Source: Candidatus Omnitrophota bacterium
GTDB lineage: Bacteria; Omnitrophota; Gorgyraeia; B26-G9
Assembly (NCBI GenBank): GCA_023136735.1
Contig: JAGLQQ010000150.1
Coordinates: 1-7,724, forward strand
Length of the DNA: 7,724 nt
Reading direction: 5' to 3'
The notes beneath the pieces were generated by a model. That model was not told the DNA's origin, searched no databases, and saw only the letters and a list, made by a program, of their open reading frames with translations. This document shows, piece after piece, positions 6,082 through 7,724 of this stretch. Each line of letters opens with the position of its first letter. Position 1 is the stretch's first letter. The position numbers and the translations under genes were made by a program.

Positions 6082-6108
6082 ATGAGTTCGAGTTTTTATC
6101 ATATTTAA
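6082..6108 (+). CDS. Possible 8-residue leader ORF
   Basis: ATG at 6082 opens an 8-codon frame, MSSSFYHI, ending in TAA at 6106-6108. AGGAAG at 6071-6076 gives it a well-spaced ribosome binding site. The stop lies 12 bases before the sensor gene start, just before that gene's own GAGGG at 6111-6115. It could be a leader peptide that couples or gates translation, or a chance frame; nothing in the peptide is recognisable. Confidence 0.25.
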   Translation: MSSSFYHI

Positions 6109-6120
6109 ATGAGGGAATAA

Positions 6121-7724
6121 ATGCAAGAATATGTTTGGATATCAAAATTAGCATACCATCCGATATTTACCCAACACGTTTATCCTGTTCTTGATAAAAT
6201 CGCGCTTGAATATAATGTAAAGATCAGCATTGATGGCCCCGCGGACACCTCAGAAGAAGAATATATTCAGGCAATATACAATGCTGTAGAAAGAAATGTT
6301 AGCGGCATCATGGTCATCGGCTGGGGAGGGAAAAAGATTGTCAAGGCTATTAATGCTGCTGTAGAAAAAGGCATCCCGGTAATAACTGTTGATAGTGATA
6401 TACCTTCGAGCAAAAGGTTAGCCTATGTAGGGACCGATTGGTATCGTATGGGACAAACTATGGCGCAGACGCTCGCGGATATGATAAACGGACCGGGTAA
6501 AGTGCTGATGCTTGGTATGAGCGGTTTGTGTAATATGGAAAATGGGTTCCGCGGTTTTACTGATATGATTAAAAAATATTCTGATATTCAGTTGCTGGGG
6601 CCTGAGGATGATATTGATACTGCTCCTAAAAGGGCGGAAGCGATCACGACTCAATACTTGAGACGCTATCCGGATTTAGCCGGCATAGCAGGATTTGACG
6701 GCAATAGCGGCCCAGGGGCGGCTATTGCGCTGGAAAAATTTTTAAAGGTTAAAACTGTTAAACTTGTTTGTGTTGATGTAGAAAAACAGCAACTCGAATA
6801 TTTGAGAAATGGTGCCATTGATGCGGTTTTTGCTCAAAAAAGAGAGTATTTTACTTATCTTGCTTTCCAAATGCTTTATTCCTTCAATCATGGTTCAGTC
6901 AGTACTGGATATAAACCTGGTATTATGAATATCCCCGGTAATATTGATACTGGTTTTGTAGTTGTCAGGAAGGAAAATGTGGATACCTTTGAAGCCGGCT
7001 TTGACATTGAAGGTGTCATGGATAGACAAAATCTTGCTCACCAGGTAAACTTATTTACCCAAATGATGGACAGTGTTCGTGATATTATTGTGAGCGCGGA
7101 TTTAGAAGGTAGAATTATTTATGCTAACCCTTCCGCGTGCAGGACATTATTATATAATCATGAAAGGCTTACGAGTCTTTGCCTTAAAGATATTTTTGAT
7201 TTCCAAGATAAAGAAGATTTGTTTAAACGCTCGGTTCTCAAACAAGAGCAATATAATTTTGAAAGTGAAATAATAACGCGAAAAGGAACAAGGGTTCCTG
7301 TTTCTGTAGGCATCTGTCGATTTTTGGGAGGCAGTGGAGTAAGTGGTATGGTTATTACGGCAAAGGACATTACTGAACAAAAAAAATCAGAAAAGCTTTT
7401 AATCGATCAGGAATGCGGCTATAGGATATTATGTGAATCAGCCGCGGATGGTATCCTTGCTGCAGAGATTAAAACCAAGAGATTCAAGTATGTTAATCCT
7501 TCATTACAGAAAATGTTGGGGTACAGTAATGAGGAATTTCTAAAAATGTCTATTGCGGATATACACTCGCCGGAGGAACTGCCGAGGGTTATTGAGGAGT
7601 TTAAGGCACAGTCGGAAGGTAAAAAGGTTATGGCGATGAATATTCCGTGTTTAAGAAAAGATAAAACGGTTATTAATTGCGATATTTCCGCTACAATTAT
7701 TAAAGACTATATGGGAGATACTGA
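6121..7724 (+). CDS. Cytoplasmic ribose-type binding domain fused to two PAS domains (3' end cut by window)
   Basis: The frame stays open for 534 codons to the window end, so the protein is incomplete. Residues 1 to about 290 form a type-1 periplasmic-binding-protein domain of the ribose/galactose kind (Peripla_BP_4 type). Positions matching ribose-binding-protein ligand contacts are present: F16, D91, R144 in the FRG turn, D193, D219 and Q239 in FAQK; N13 and F15 of the ribose protein are His and Ile here. There is no signal peptide: the protein begins MQEYVWISK directly with the first strand, and an in-frame TAA at 6118-6120 rules out an upstream start. GAGGG at 6111-6115 is the ribosome binding site. 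A linker leads to PAS 1 (about 312-420, ending DITEQKK) and PAS 2 (about 433 onward, with YVNPSLQKMLGYSNEEF). No membrane helix is seen. The output is probably a histidine kinase or GGDEF/EAL module beyond the window, which is inference. Confidence 0.85.
   Translation, partial: MQEYVWISKLAYHPIFTQHVYPVLDKIALEYNVKISIDGPADTSEEEYIQAIYNAVERNVSGIMVIGWGGKKIVKAINAAVEKGIPVITVDSDIPSSKRLAYVGTDWYRMGQTMAQTLADMINGPGKVLMLGMSGLCNMENGFRGFTDMIKKYSDIQLLGPEDDIDTAPKRAEAITTQYLRRYPDLAGIAGFDGNSGPGAAIALEKFLKVKTVKLVCVDVEKQQLEYLRNGAIDAVFAQKREYFTYLAFQMLYSFNHGSVSTGYKPGIMNIPGNIDTGFVVVRKENVDTFEAGFDIEGVMDRQNLAHQVNLFTQMMDSVRDIIVSADLEGRIIYANPSACRTLLYNHERLTSLCLKDIFDFQDKEDLFKRSVLKQEQYNFESEIITRKGTRVPVSVGICRFLGGSGVSGMVITAKDITEQKKSEKLLIDQECGYRILCESAADGILAAEIKTKRFKYVNPSLQKMLGYSNEEFLKMSIADIHSPEELPRVIEEFKAQSEGKKVMAMNIPCLRKDKTVINCDISATIIKDYMGDT

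Overview
The window comes from a low-GC, AT-rich bacterium with a diderm envelope. The envelope inference rests on two predicted lipoproteins, one of them LpoB-like, an outer-membrane activator of peptidoglycan synthases. This gene content (LpoB-like plus COG3014-like lipoproteins, a divergent citrate synthase, PilZ proteins, a PAS sensor) resembles what I know from uncultured PVC-type lineages such as Candidatus Omnitrophota. That placement is inference; no marker gene is present. All genes lie on the + strand, and I see no mobile element, RNA gene or CRISPR array.

Region 1 (1-1578): two adjacent paralogous PilZ-type proteins, each with two PilZ-like domains. Only the C-terminal domain keeps the RxxxR and DxGxxG pattern used to bind cyclic di-GMP. 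The first gene has a near-consensus sigma-70 promoter right at the window start.

Region 2 (1579-3947): a strong sigma-70 promoter (TTGACT-N17-TATAAT), then a leader with a hairpin and U8 tract, then a divergent citrate synthase, a YjbQ-family protein and a stand-alone CZB zinc-binding domain protein. The terminator-like hairpin lies between promoter and gene, so it looks like an attenuator rather than an ordinary gene-end terminator.

Region 3 (3948-5994): an LpoB-like lipoprotein followed closely by a COG3014-like lipoprotein with TPR-like helices. A perfect 13-bp stem-loop followed by a T-run lies inside the signal-peptide codons of the second gene.

Region 4 (5995-7724): a 126-base gap with a possible 8-codon leader ORF and interleaved inverted repeats, then a large sensor gene that runs off the window. 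Its product is a ribose-type periplasmic-binding-protein domain without any signal peptide, fused to two PAS domains; the output domain lies beyond the window.

How the genes fit together: the lipoprotein pair probably serves the cell envelope. The PilZ proteins, the CZB protein and the PAS sensor are signalling parts, possibly around cyclic di-GMP and zinc, but no cyclase or phosphodiesterase is visible here. Citrate synthase and YjbQ are metabolic genes with no evident pathway partners in the window.
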